Below are positions 8,832-19,200 of a stretch of DNA of 32,253 nucleotides, piece after piece (position 1 is the stretch's first letter; each line of letters begins with the position of its first letter). The position numbers and the translations under genes are program-made. The notes below the pieces were generated by a model. That model made no database searches. It had not been told where the DNA came from and was given only the letters and a program-made list of their open reading frames with translations. Source of the stretch: Spongospora subterranea f. sp. subterranea (taxonomy: Eukaryota > Endomyxa: Phytomyxea > Phytomyxea > Plasmodiophorida); assembly GCA_049724395.1 (NCBI GenBank), contig JAUGWO010000191.1, forward strand, positions 1 to 32,253. Direction: 5' to 3'.

Positions 8832-11800
8832 CCCTCAAACCATGTGCCTTGTTGGTCACCAATCTTTTGCTCAGTTTTGTGAATGTTGCGCCTGAAGTTG
8901 GTTTAGTGAAAATATCTGCGACCATTTCGGCTGTTGGCATGAACTGGACTTGAATCTGGTTGTTGTGAACCATCTGTCTCACGAAATGGTATTTTGCATC
9001 AATGTGTTTTGTTCGCGCGTCGGTTCTGTTGTTGCCGCTGATAGATATGCATCCTTGGTTATCGTCGTATATGACAGTTGCGGCTGGTTCTGGGCGCTCA
9101 AGTTCGAACAACAGTTGGCGGATCCATTTGGCTTCGCGTGACGCACCACATAATGCAATATACTCGGATTCAACAGACGATAAGGCTGTTGAGGGTTGCA
9201 ATTTGGATTTCCAAGAGATTGAGGCACCATGAAAAGTGAAAACGAAACCAGTTGTGGATCTCCTGGTGTCCGGGTTACCGGCCCAGTCTGCGTCGCTGTA
9301 GCCATAGAGTCCGGCGGGATTCTTTGAAGAGCCTGCTGTAAATTTCAGGCCGTGGTCCGATGTCCCTGCCAAAAATCGGAGTACTCTCTGTGCTGCCGTC
9401 CAGTGCTGCCGCCCGGGGTTGCTTATAAATCTACATAAGGTTCCGACCGCGCATGCAATGTCGGGTCTTGTGGTTGTGGCTAACCAGTTTAAACTGCCGA
9501 CAAGCTCAGAATATGGCACCAATTTCATGTTGGCTCGCTCTTGGTCGGTGGTAGGGCTCATGTTCGTACTGAGGTAGTATCCTGGTTGATGTGGAGTGTT
9601 GGCGGATTTGCAAAGATTCATATTGAATCGAAGGAGTAATTCATCAACGTAGTCTTGCTGGTGTAAAAATATTGATCCTGTTGCCCCATCACGCAATAAC
9701 TGCATACCAAGAACACGACTGGGCGTGCCAAGATCGGTGACGTTCCATTTGGACTTGAAGTGATCCACTAATTCATCACAAAGAGTTGGATTATTATGGG
9801 CAATAATGATATCGTCGACATGAATGAGAACAATAGCATGGAAAGTGTCACGTCTGAGATGGTAAAGACAAGGATCAGCAATTGTTCTTCGAAAATGGAG
9901 CTTATTGACCAAGAAATCATCCAGCTGCTGATTCCAGATCATTCCCGCTTGTTTAAGACCGTAGAGAGCTTTCTGTAACTTGCAAACTAGATTTCCTTGA
10001 CCAGGCTCGATGAAACCATCAGGCTGTTTCATGTAAATATCGCCGTCAATGTTACCGTTAAGGAATGCGCCCACGATGTCGATTTGACGAAGAAACAAGC
10101 CTTGATCGGCGGTTAGTGCCATGACGATACGAAATGATTCCGAATGTGCGACGGGAGAGAAAGTTTCACTGTAATCGATACCAGCACGTTGGGAGAAGCC
10201 TTTGATCACCAAACGGGCTTTGAACTTTCGAATACCACCATCTCCGGTCAGATTAGGCTTGGTATTGAAGACCCATTTGCAGGCGATTGCTTTACGGTCT
10301 GGAGGTAGTTCTTGTAACGTCCATGTGTCAAATTCGAGCATCTGCTTGTATTCAACCTGCATAGCATCATACCAATGGCCAGCTTCAGGTCCGTTCAGGG
10401 CTTCTGGGACTGTTTGTGGTACGGTAACAGAAGCAATTGTGAGTGATGCGATGTCCGGTCTTGGCAATTTGATACATGTCGAGTCCAACTGCAGTGTGTG
10501 ATTGGCTTGATGTGCTTTCCACCATTCTCCTGGAGGTCGCGATTCTCTAACACTGCGACGAACGACTACTGCCGGTTCGGGGTCTAAATCATTATTGTTG
10601 TCAGGCGAATAAGGTAATGATGCGTCCGATGTGCTGTCTGTGTCTTCAGGCTGGACAGGATCCAATTCATTGTCATTATTGCTGACATCTTCGGATATGA
10701 TGGAATCAGCTGCATTGTTTTCGTTCGAAATTTGAACATGGGGTTCCATCTCAGAGCGGAAGCTGCTTTCAAAACAGGGGGAGATGGTATTTCTGGAATC
10801 TGAACTTTCTCTTTGAAATCCGTAATCAAAGGAGTATTCGTCGAACTCGACATCTCGACTGGAATATTCTTTTTGAGATATGGGATCGTACAGCAAATAA
10901 GCCTTTTGATTCTGTGTGTAGCCAATGTGAATTAGTTTCTGTGCTCGAGGCTGTATCTTTTTCCGTTCGTTGGACTGAAGCAATCTGTAGGCGACACAGC
11001 CGAATGTTCTAAGGTAGTTAAGATTCGGAACCTGTTTGAACAAGACTTCATACGGAGTAACTCGGTCTGGTAACGTCGAGTGGGGTCGTCGATTGTATAT
11101 ATGAACTGCTACTTGTACAGCCCAAGCAAAACATTGCTGGGGCAACTTCGAATGTGATAGTAGACAAAGAGCAATATCAGTCAATGTTCGATTAAGCCTT
11201 TCAGCCATGCCATTCGATTGTGAGTTTCCCGGGACTGTCCTTCGGTGATGAATGCCTTGAAGGTCTAGCCAATCACGACACTCTTTCGACATGTATTCGC
11301 CTCCGTTGTCTGATTGAAAATTGCGGATAGTTGTGCTGTGAAGGTTGTTGAAATGTCGAATGAACTTCTTGAGGTGCTCGAACTGCTCAGATTTGTTTCT
11401 CAAACAGGCAATTGTGCAGAATCGGCTGTAAGCATCAATGTATGTGACAAAGTACTTGGAACCGTCTATGCTAGGGGAAGAAAATGGGCCCATGAGGTCG
11501 CTTACGATGAGTTCACCCGGAGTGGTTTGATGGTGTGGTGGTATTCAAGAACGGTCCTTTTGACATTTTCCCCATCACGCATGGTTCACAAAAGTGTAAT
11601 TGCTTGGGAGAAGGTTCTAGTTGAATTCCGTAGCGCTCATCCTTACTCAAATTCGATATTTCCTTGTTGCTGGTATGGCCTAACCTTGCGTGCCATAGTG
11701 ACAGGGGAAGGGCAACGTCATGTCGGACCGCAAAAGTCGCCGCAAGGTCTGATGATCGGATAGAGTTTGAATCCAGTCTGTACAGGTTGTCCTTATCTTT

Positions 11801-12911
11801 TCGAATCCTTGCAAGTATGTTTCCAACGGGAGCGGTGAAATCATGAGAGTGGAAGATAGTCATGTGTTCGCCATCGATCAAAAACTTCATCCCTGATTCT
11901 GCTGCTTGGCCGGGAGAAAAGAGGTTTTTCCCCAGGTCCGGAACCGCCAAAACATTCTCAAGTGGAATTGACCTTCCCTGTACGCGTAAATTGCAGTTAC
12001 CAGATCCAACTGAAGGGATGGAAGTGTTGTCACCCAGTTGAATTTCTGGGTTCAGACTTGCGCTTCGGAATTGCGATAAGATCTGACGGTCAAATGTCAT
12101 GTGGTTGGAACAGCCAGTATCTACATGCCAGGCCCTGGACTTGTTAAATGAAGCTTGAGAGGCATAATGGTAGTTTTGAACTTGTCCCTGTTTGTTATGT
12201 CTCGGCTGCCAGCTGCTAGGGCGAAGCTCAGGGTGTTGTGCATAACATTGGTCATCCGTATGGCCAAGGTGTGGGTGAACTTTGCATCGACGCTTCTTGC
12301 CAGCAATGTTTGCTTGTTTAGAGGCAATATCTTGGCCTTGACGAACTTCTTCGTTTAGCAGCAGGGAGGTGATCGTGACTAGGGAAATATGATCAAAGTC
12401 CTGGCAGTCTAAGGCAGTAGCAACTGAGTGGAAACGGCTATCGAGGTTGCAAACAACGAGTGCTGAAATTAATTTTTCTGGTATCTCGATGCCTGCACCT
12501 TGGAGGTCTCGGGCTCGAGATTCGACTCGGCCTATAAATTCTTGCACTGGCTGCCCGTCTTGCATGCAGGTAACCCATTGGCGCAACTTGACGACAACTG
12601 AAGAGAGTGATTTGCGCTGGTAGATGTTATGGAGTTTGACCCAATACGCGTGAGCAGAGGTTTCAGAGAGTAAATGACGGAGTACCGAGTCACCCACGTT
12701 CAGTTCGATCACACCCCGGGTTTTCGTATCGGTACGGCTCGACGTCGTGTCAGTTCGCGGTTCGACAGGGTCGAATGTTGCTGGATTATAGGAGATTGAT
12801 GTATCGTAATCTTTGTCCTGTAATATGGCCATCATCCGACGCTTCCAGATAGGGAAATCGTCGGATCCTTCAAGCTTGTTGATGTTATAGACCGTGGACA
12901 TCATGATGGAT

Positions 12912-13037
12912 GTATATACAAATGTACACCTAAGTGTATATACTAATGTACACCTAAGTGTATATACAAATATACACCTAAGTGTATATACTAATGTACA
13001 CCTAAGTGTATATACAAATGTACACCTAAGTGTATAT
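12912..13037. repeat. 24-bp AT-rich tandem array in the nested copia leader
   Basis: Five units of GTATATACWAATGTACACCTAAGT type, between the 5' LTR and the gag start. Unrelated in sequence to the leader arrays of the other LTR elements here. Confidence 0.9.
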
Positions 13038-13094
13038 GGAATAGCACACTTAAGGTACTATGCAGCTAACAGAGCTGGGACTCTTAATCTTCTA

Positions 13095-13783
13095 GAGAGA
13101 GGAGAGATCAGGCGAGCGAGGGAGGGAGCGGGAACGCGAGAGAGAGGGAGCGGGAACGCGAGAGAGAGAGGGAGCGGGAACGCGAGAGAGAGAGGGAGCG
13201 GGAACGCGAGAGAGAGGGAGCGGGAACGCGAGAGAGAGAGGGAGCGGGAACGCGAGAGAGAGGGAGCGGGAACGCGAGAGAGAGAGGGAGCGGGAACGCG
13301 AGAGAGAGAGGGAGCGGGAACGCGAGAGAGAGGGAGCGGGAACGCGAGAGAGAGAGGGAGCGGGAACGCGAGAGAGAGGGAGCGGGAACGCGAGAGAGAG
13401 GGAGCGGGAACGCGAGAGAGAGGGAGCCTGAACGCGAGAGAGAGAGGGAGTGGGAACGATGTTGATTGGAAGAAGCAAATAGAAGAATGAGTTTATTAGA
13501 AAACGAGGGGCTCTGATATACAGAGCTAGATATTATTGTCTCAGTCGGAAAAGGGCGCGCGATTTCTCTGTCGGGAAAAAGGCGCGTTAATCGCGCGCCA
13601 AAATCCGTCACACGACAGAGGCTGCGCTACAGGGTTGCTCCTCAGGAGGCCGCTCATTAAGAGGCCGCGTCGAGTCTTCATCAATATCGGATGTACGTGA
13701 CAGTGGGCCAATACGACCAGTTTGGGCCAGTACAGCCAATGGGCCAGTACGACAGGTTGGCGACGTGGTTTGAACTTCAACAA
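13095..13783 (-). repeat. 5' LTR of the nested copia element
   Basis: About 690 bp, longer than its partner because the GA-rich array (13117-13455) has more units. The remaining roughly 327 bp align without gaps to the 3' LTR. Confidence 0.85.
13117..13455. repeat. GA-rich minisatellite in the 5' LTR
   Basis: Same unit as 8324-8497 but about twice as many copies (some 15-16), with GAGAGAGA stretches of varying length between GGGAGCGGGAACGC cores. Confidence 0.9.
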
Positions 13784-13931
13784 AGAGCATGACATAAAGC
13801 TGACTGTACGGACTTTACGCATTTGGCTATAAATAGCCATTTCCCAAGGTATCTACCTATATAAGCAATTACGCCACAATAATAAATTCATTCAACTATT
13901 GCATCTGTTTGAGCAACATCAACTTTCCACA
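13784..13931 (+). repeat. Terminal part of a copia copy B LTR beyond the nested element
   Basis: Starts inside the family's LTR sequence (AAGAGCATGACATAAAGC) and runs to TTTCCACA, matching 5431-5583. It marks the far end of copy B. The following base begins gypsy-like sequence. Confidence 0.8.
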
Positions 13932-14372
13932 GTCTTTTCGCTCGAAAAGCGGCGAGAACCACAGCAGTGCGTTCCCTTTCAGGAGGTCTGCCACCAGCAT
14001 CACCTTATCGGAATCGGTCGCATACTTTCTGGGTTTGCGACTGATGACCATTGAAATCTGGTTGATGAACCCTCGCAGGGCGCATCGGGAACCGTCAAAC
14101 GGATCCGGAAGGCGAACCTTAGGTTCTGGCTGGGAAGGCTGCTGATCAATTGCTGTTGCTGGTAGTGTTGCGACTGTTCCTGCAACTGCCGTTGAAACTG
14201 TTGCTATTGCTGAGCTAGTGCCGCCTGTAATTCCGCCTGGACCTCCGGCGACAAAGGTTGAGGTTGAACAGACTGACGGAACTGTGGATGTTCCGTCGGT
14301 ACCTGAAAACCTCGATGGTTGTGCGGGCTAGCTGGAACTGACTCCGATCGCTCGCGGCTAGACATGTTGTGG

Positions 14373-15133
14373 GGCGAAGTGGCGGTACGTAAACCGAGAG
14401 GAGAGAAGTGACGGTACGTAAACCGAGAAGAGAGAAGTGACGGTACGTAAACCGAGAGGAGAGAAGTGACGGTACGTAAACCGAGAAGAGAGAAGTGACG
14501 GTACGTAAACCGAGAGGAGAGAAGTGACGGTACGTAAACCGAGAAGAGAGAAGTGACGGTACGTAAACCGAGAGGAGAGAAAGTGACGGTACGTAAACCG
14601 AGAAGAGAGAAGTGACGGTACGTAAACCGAGAAGAGAGAAGTGACGGTACGTAAACCGAGAGAGAGAGAAGTGACGGTACGTAAACCGAGTTCCTGCAAG
14701 TGACGGTACGTAAACCGAGAAGAGAGAAGTGACGGTACGTAAACCGAGAAGAGAGAAGTGACGGTACGTAAACGGACCTCCGAGAAGAGAGAAGTGACGG
14801 TACGTAAACCGAGAAGAGAGAAGTGACGGTACGTAAACCGAGAAGAGAGAAGTGACGGTACGTAAACCGAGAAGAGAGAAGTGACGGTACGTAAACCGAG
14901 AGGAGAGAAGTGACGGTACGTAAACCGAGAAGAGAGAAGTGACGGTACGTAAACCGAGAAGAGAGAAGTGACGGTACGTAAACCGAGAAGAGAGAAGTGA
15001 CGGTACGTAAACCGAGAAGAGAGAAGTGACGGTACGTAAACCGAGAAGAGAGAAGTGACGGTACGTAAACCGAGAGGAGAGAAGTGACGGTACGTAAACC
15101 GAGAGAAGTGACGGTACGTAAACCGAGAAGAGA
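14373..15133. repeat. 29-bp tandem array (about 26 units)
   Basis: Unit GAGAAGAGAGAAGTGACGGT plus ACGTAAACC, abutting copies without spacers. A few units have small insertions or are shortened (for example near 14690, 14770 and 15105). It occupies the leader of the gypsy fossil. Not a CRISPR: there are no unique spacers and the context is eukaryotic. Confidence 0.92.
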
Positions 15134-15148
15134 GAATTCTTGTCAAAC

Positions 15149-15297
15149 TGTTAGAACAAGCCAGAGCAGTTGATATAACTATCGATTTATTGGTGCCTGA
15201 GCGAGGTGTTGACAAGAATGACCTTCGATTGGTCAATTCTTGTCCGAAAACTGCGTCTGAACTGCGCGAGTTAGGAATATATGGAATATTCCTAACA
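15149..15297 (-). repeat. Probable LTR of the gypsy fossil
   Basis: A 149-bp segment with perfect short inverted ends TGTTAG/CTAACA, placed upstream of the leader array and gag in the expected order. No second copy lies in the window, so its limits rest on the ends alone. Confidence 0.5.
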
Positions 15298-15991
15298 GTT
15301 CCCTAGCACCGAACCCGCACGATCGCGGCTACCCATGAGAAAATTGGGAAAAAAATAGAGGACCGAGAGGGGTTTTAACGGAAAGTAAGAGTGTTTGGAG
15401 AGATAGGAAGTGAAGAGAGAGGATTAGCGGTGGATAAACCGGAACATCGGTCAGATGGCAATCTGTTTGGTTAATTTGTAACTTGATGTAACCTGATCTT
15501 ACTCAAACTGAACGAGCATGTCCTTGACAAATCCAATATCATAAACCTGTATCCCGTTCCGAAATGGCGTGGTTGAGGCGCCATTCAACACTATAGGAAT
15601 TGTTGGCTAAATTTCGACGACACTAAGAGTGGCTCCCTGAATGTTGCCATACGCAAGTCAAGACGGGATCTGCCCGGCTGCACCTTCATATCCCTAGAAT
15701 AATGGTTTGTTCAGGTTCAATCGCGGTGGCGGCTGAAAAGGCACACACAATTCTTTGCAGAGCAAGTTAACCGATTGTGGGCGACGACCGCGGCTCACAA
15801 ACAAGGACGAGCTAAATATGTTTTTGATTTTCATGATGTTCATATCGAGTTCTCCTATTTCCGTTAATCTTGTCATATCCCAGGATTCCCTTTCTCGGTG
15901 AACGGCAAACGACTCAACACGGGAGGACGAATCATCATCAATACAGTACAATCACTTCCCACAATGGCTATCTACTATAGCTACTGCTCAT
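15298..15991. other. No gene recognised
   Basis: A minus-strand frame at 15694-15951 (85 codons) with ordinary composition but no domain I recognise. The rest is noncoding as far as I can see. It lies between the gypsy LTR and a gag-like fragment, so it is probably element debris or intergenic sequence. Confidence 0.4.
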
Positions 15992-16219
15992 TTGAGAGAT
16001 TCAGAGTCCAGCACTCTTGTTGCAGATGAGCCATTAGAAGATGCTGACCGAAGACGCACAGCGCCCGTCGATAAGCAGGAGGAGCAAACTCCCCATGTCG
16101 TGAGAGAAGTCGTTGTGCTATCCAATCACAGTCCAGAACTCAAACTTATCTCTGAATTCACTGGTCGAAATTGGGAGAATTTCACAAGGAAACATTTGGT
16201 GTTAACACCCACAGACTAA
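15992..16219 (+). mobile_element. Gag-like fragment of an LTR-element fossil
   Basis: A frame with an acidic/charged head followed by LKLISEFTGRNWENF, like the G-x-NW block of copia-type gag. It ends in the GGTGTTAACACCCACAGAC motif that also occurs near the gag-like fragment at 3811. Only this piece is visible. Broken fossil, family tentative. Confidence 0.35.
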
Positions 16220-16235
16220 CACACAAATCCGACAA

Positions 16236-19200
16236 CTCTTAATTCATTTTGTTATACAAAAAGTGGCGCCTCTCTTCAGCAGATACTTCACCACAGCTTT
16301 ACTATAACATCAATTTAGTTGAGGGACTGATCAGGGTCAATATGAATTAGGACCAACCGGTTACACTCAATAGCCCTCTGAAGAAGTGTTGCCCCATCAT
16401 TGCCCACGTGGTTGACATCAGTACTTTCAATCATTGATATGATGATTTCGTCTGCCCTGTTGGCACAGGAGTGGGTATTACAATATATGGTGGTATTTGG
16501 GCGATATACAGTGCCATAGGCATTTTGGTGTGCAATGGTGTTTGCCCATCAATATCTGCTACATTGAAATCGGCACCTCTCTGGACAAGAATTTGGACAA
16601 TGTCAAAACTGGAAATACAACAACACATTATTGAAGATGTGATCAGAGCCAGACTGTAATTTCAACCAACCGTGCATGAGTAACTGCCAGAGACAGAGCA
16701 GTTTGCCATTTTTGGTTTCTGCAATTGATGATTTTTGAAGTTGCCTGACGGTTGACAACTGGGTCCCTGTGAGATCAGATCAGCGACTTCGATTATTTCG
16801 ACACATTTATCGACAATATACAACCGATTATGAACTAACTCTCCACTCGAACACATTGAGGGATCCTTCATCCCGTCTGGACCCAGAATATCGCCCGTTA
16901 TTGGCGTTGCCCCCTCAAGTATAGATTTAATTGTCTCTCCACTTCTATAATATTTAACATGAAATTTTCGGCAATATAACAAAATTGAAGGTGTGTACAG
17001 ATTATGCTCTATAGCCAGGTGCAGTGCTGTATTCCCATTAGAATCAGCAATAATGGGGTTGGCGCCTCTCTTTAACAATTTCATGACCACCACATCCCTA
17101 ACAAATCAGTGTTATTGAGGGGCCGATCAGTGTCCACACAATATCAATTGACCAACCGATGATACTTGATAGTGCAATGGAAAAGAGTGGACCCATCATT
17201 GTACAGGTGGTTGATATCAATATTGTGTATCATTGACAGAATAGAATCGTCTGTTCTGAGAGAACATCAGTAAATGTTGGAATGTTTGGTGAGATCTGTT
17301 TACTCACAGTGTCAATAGAAGAGTCTGCAATGGTGTCTTACTATGATCATCCGTTATTGTGGGATCGGCACCGTTCTTCAACAGAGCTTGGGCGATATCA
17401 AAACTGGGGATACGAGACCTTAGTATTGAGAGCCAGAGAGAGTATTTGACCAACCGCTTTAAACGAACTGCCAAAGAGAAAGCAGTTTGGCCAATTATGT
17501 CTCTTTGAATTGATACTATCGTCACACGACATTGTGATTATTTTGGTGACGACATCTCGGTTTCTGTAAGATAAAATTAGGGTCTTCAATGTGCCAGACC
17601 GATATAAGAGCAATATACAGGTTTTTAAACAATTGTTTAACCAAACACGCATAGAATCGCATTGTCATCGGATTCTGAAGCACAAGATGGATTGGTTTTG
17701 GCCTCGCCGCTTCAATTATATCAATGATGATCTGTTTACTTCTGTAGAATACGAATCAGCTTTTTTGAGAATTCAACATTTGAACTGTTCATAATACAGT
17801 CCGCGAAATATTGCCAGGTTAAGTGCTGAATCCCCCAAACGATCAGGAATGACAGGATCGGCTCCTCTCTTCAACAGATATTCAATCAAAACTTCCCTAA
17901 ATTATCAGTTTTATTGAAGCGCTGATCAATATGGCTACACATTACGACCAACCGTTTTTTTTCAATTGCATATTGGAGAAGACTCATTCCATCCCTGTTC
18001 ACGTGGTTGACATCAATATTTTCAATCATCAAAATGATCGTTTCGTCTGTCCTATGAGAACATCAGTAAATGTATGAATATGCTGTGAGATTTTGGCGCC
18101 ATACATGTCAGTTGGCAAACGAATATGCAATGGTGAGTCCCCATATTGATCCGATATAGTGTGATCGGCACCATTAAGAAAAAGAATGTTAGCGATATTA
18201 CCACTGGAGATATACAGACACCATCATTGATGAGTGTGATTAGAACAGGACAGTAAATTTGACCAACCGATTATAATTAACTGCCATCCAGAGAGCCGTG
18301 CGCCCCTTATGGTTCCTGGGGTTCAATATTTCTGACGTCGCTTCACCAATGGCACTTGGGTCCCTGTGAGATCAGATCAGCGACTTTCATGATTTCACCA
18401 CCCCTCTCAAGAATACAGGCAATCATGACCCATTGTTCCACTGGAACACCCAGTGAGATTCGTCATCTCATTATGGGATAGATTATCGACAGCATTTGAC
18501 CTCGTCGATTGAATTATCAATAATGATCTCATCACTTCTGTGAGATGTTCATCAGATGAGTTGCAATTTCTACAGATTATAGCCGACTACAGATGGCGTT
18601 GTAGCGCCAGGTGCAGTGGCGTATTGCCGTCAATATCTGTTAATGTGGGATCGGCACCGAGCTTTAACAGAAGTCGGTAGATCTCCTCACTAAAACTCAT
18701 TATTGAAGGCGCTAACTAGACCCAGACAATAAATTGACCAACCGACGCCAATAAACTGCATGTGATAGAGCAGTGCGCCCCTGATGGTTCCTGAAGTTCA
18801 ATATTTCTGACGTCGCTTCACCGATGGCACTTGGGTCCCTGAGAGATCAGATCAGCGACTTCAATCATTTCACCAACACTCTTAAGAATATACAGGGAAC
18901 CATGACCCATTGTTCCACTGGAACACCCAGAGGGATTGGTCATCTCATTATGGGACAAATTTTCGACAGCCTTTGCCCTCGCCGCTTTAATTATATCAAT
19001 AATGATCTGTTCACTTCTGTGAGATGTGCATCAGATGAGTTACTATTTCCCCAGATTATCGCAGCGTACAGATCGTGTTCTATCGCCAGGTGCAGTGGCG
19101 TATTGCCGTCAATATCTGTTATCGTGAGATCGGCACCGAGCTTCAACAGAACTCGGGAGATCTCCTCACTAAATACTCATTATTGAAGGCGCTAAACACT

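Larger units (their letters stand above)
8310..13783 (-). mobile_element. Nested Ty1/copia LTR element (second family), nearly whole and young
   Basis: Read on the minus strand: 5' LTR (about 13095-13783), leader with a 24-bp tandem array (12912-13037), gag with a Cys/His knuckle (from 12904), protease (about 12130), gag-pre-integrase and integrase (about 11750-10900), reverse transcriptase (about 10350-9550), RNase H (about 9300-8900), 3' LTR (8310-8831). The domain order is copia type. Coding capacity is almost complete, with about one break. Outside their GA-rich arrays the LTRs differ at about six sites in roughly 327 bp (near 2%), so the element is young. It lies inside copia copy B. The flanks show no obvious matching 5-bp target duplication. 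Confidence 0.92.
5354..13931 (+). mobile_element. Ty1/copia LTR-element fossil, copy B, interrupted by a nested copia element
   Basis: Same family as copy A, in the opposite orientation. Parts in order: 5' LTR (5354-5583), leader array (about 5600-6049), gag (from 6050), protease-like region (about 6830-7100), gag-pre-integrase and integrase core (about 7220-8200), then the nested copia element (8310-13783), then LTR sequence (13784-13931). The integrase region is recognisable from the conserved zinc-binding and catalytic blocks of copia integrases. I see no reverse transcriptase or RNase H sequence of this family in the window. The element is broken, with a few breaks in the visible part. 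It is older than the nested element. Confidence 0.85.
13932..15297 (-). mobile_element. Ty3/gypsy LTR-element fossil, 5' end (LTR, leader array, gag)
   Basis: On the minus strand: an LTR-like segment (15149-15297, TGTTAG...CTAACA), a leader filled by a 29-bp tandem array (14373-15133), then gag beginning near 14366 with a Gln-rich head and a PDPFDGSR/GFINQI-type region typical of gypsy gag. The gag sequence stops where the copia copy B LTR starts, so that element probably inserted here. Broken, with several breaks. No pol is visible. Confidence 0.65.

Noticed and set aside
14373-15133. CRISPR-like regular 29-bp repeats
   Set aside because: Units abut directly with no unique spacers, and the sequence is eukaryotic with spliced genes and retrotransposons.
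14358-15236. 292-codon minus-strand frame of FTYRHFS repeats
   Set aside because: Translation of the 29-bp array. Frame openness follows from the unit, and it ends outside any coding context.
4216-16225. A 12-kb DNA transposon bounded by the inverted GTGTTAACACC motifs
   Set aside because: The interval is a patchwork of nested retroelements of different ages with no transposase of its own, so the motif pair is more likely two separate element ends.
18824-19186. Plus-strand 120-codon frame
   Set aside because: It is antisense to the ankyrin exons, which show real domain signatures on the minus strand.
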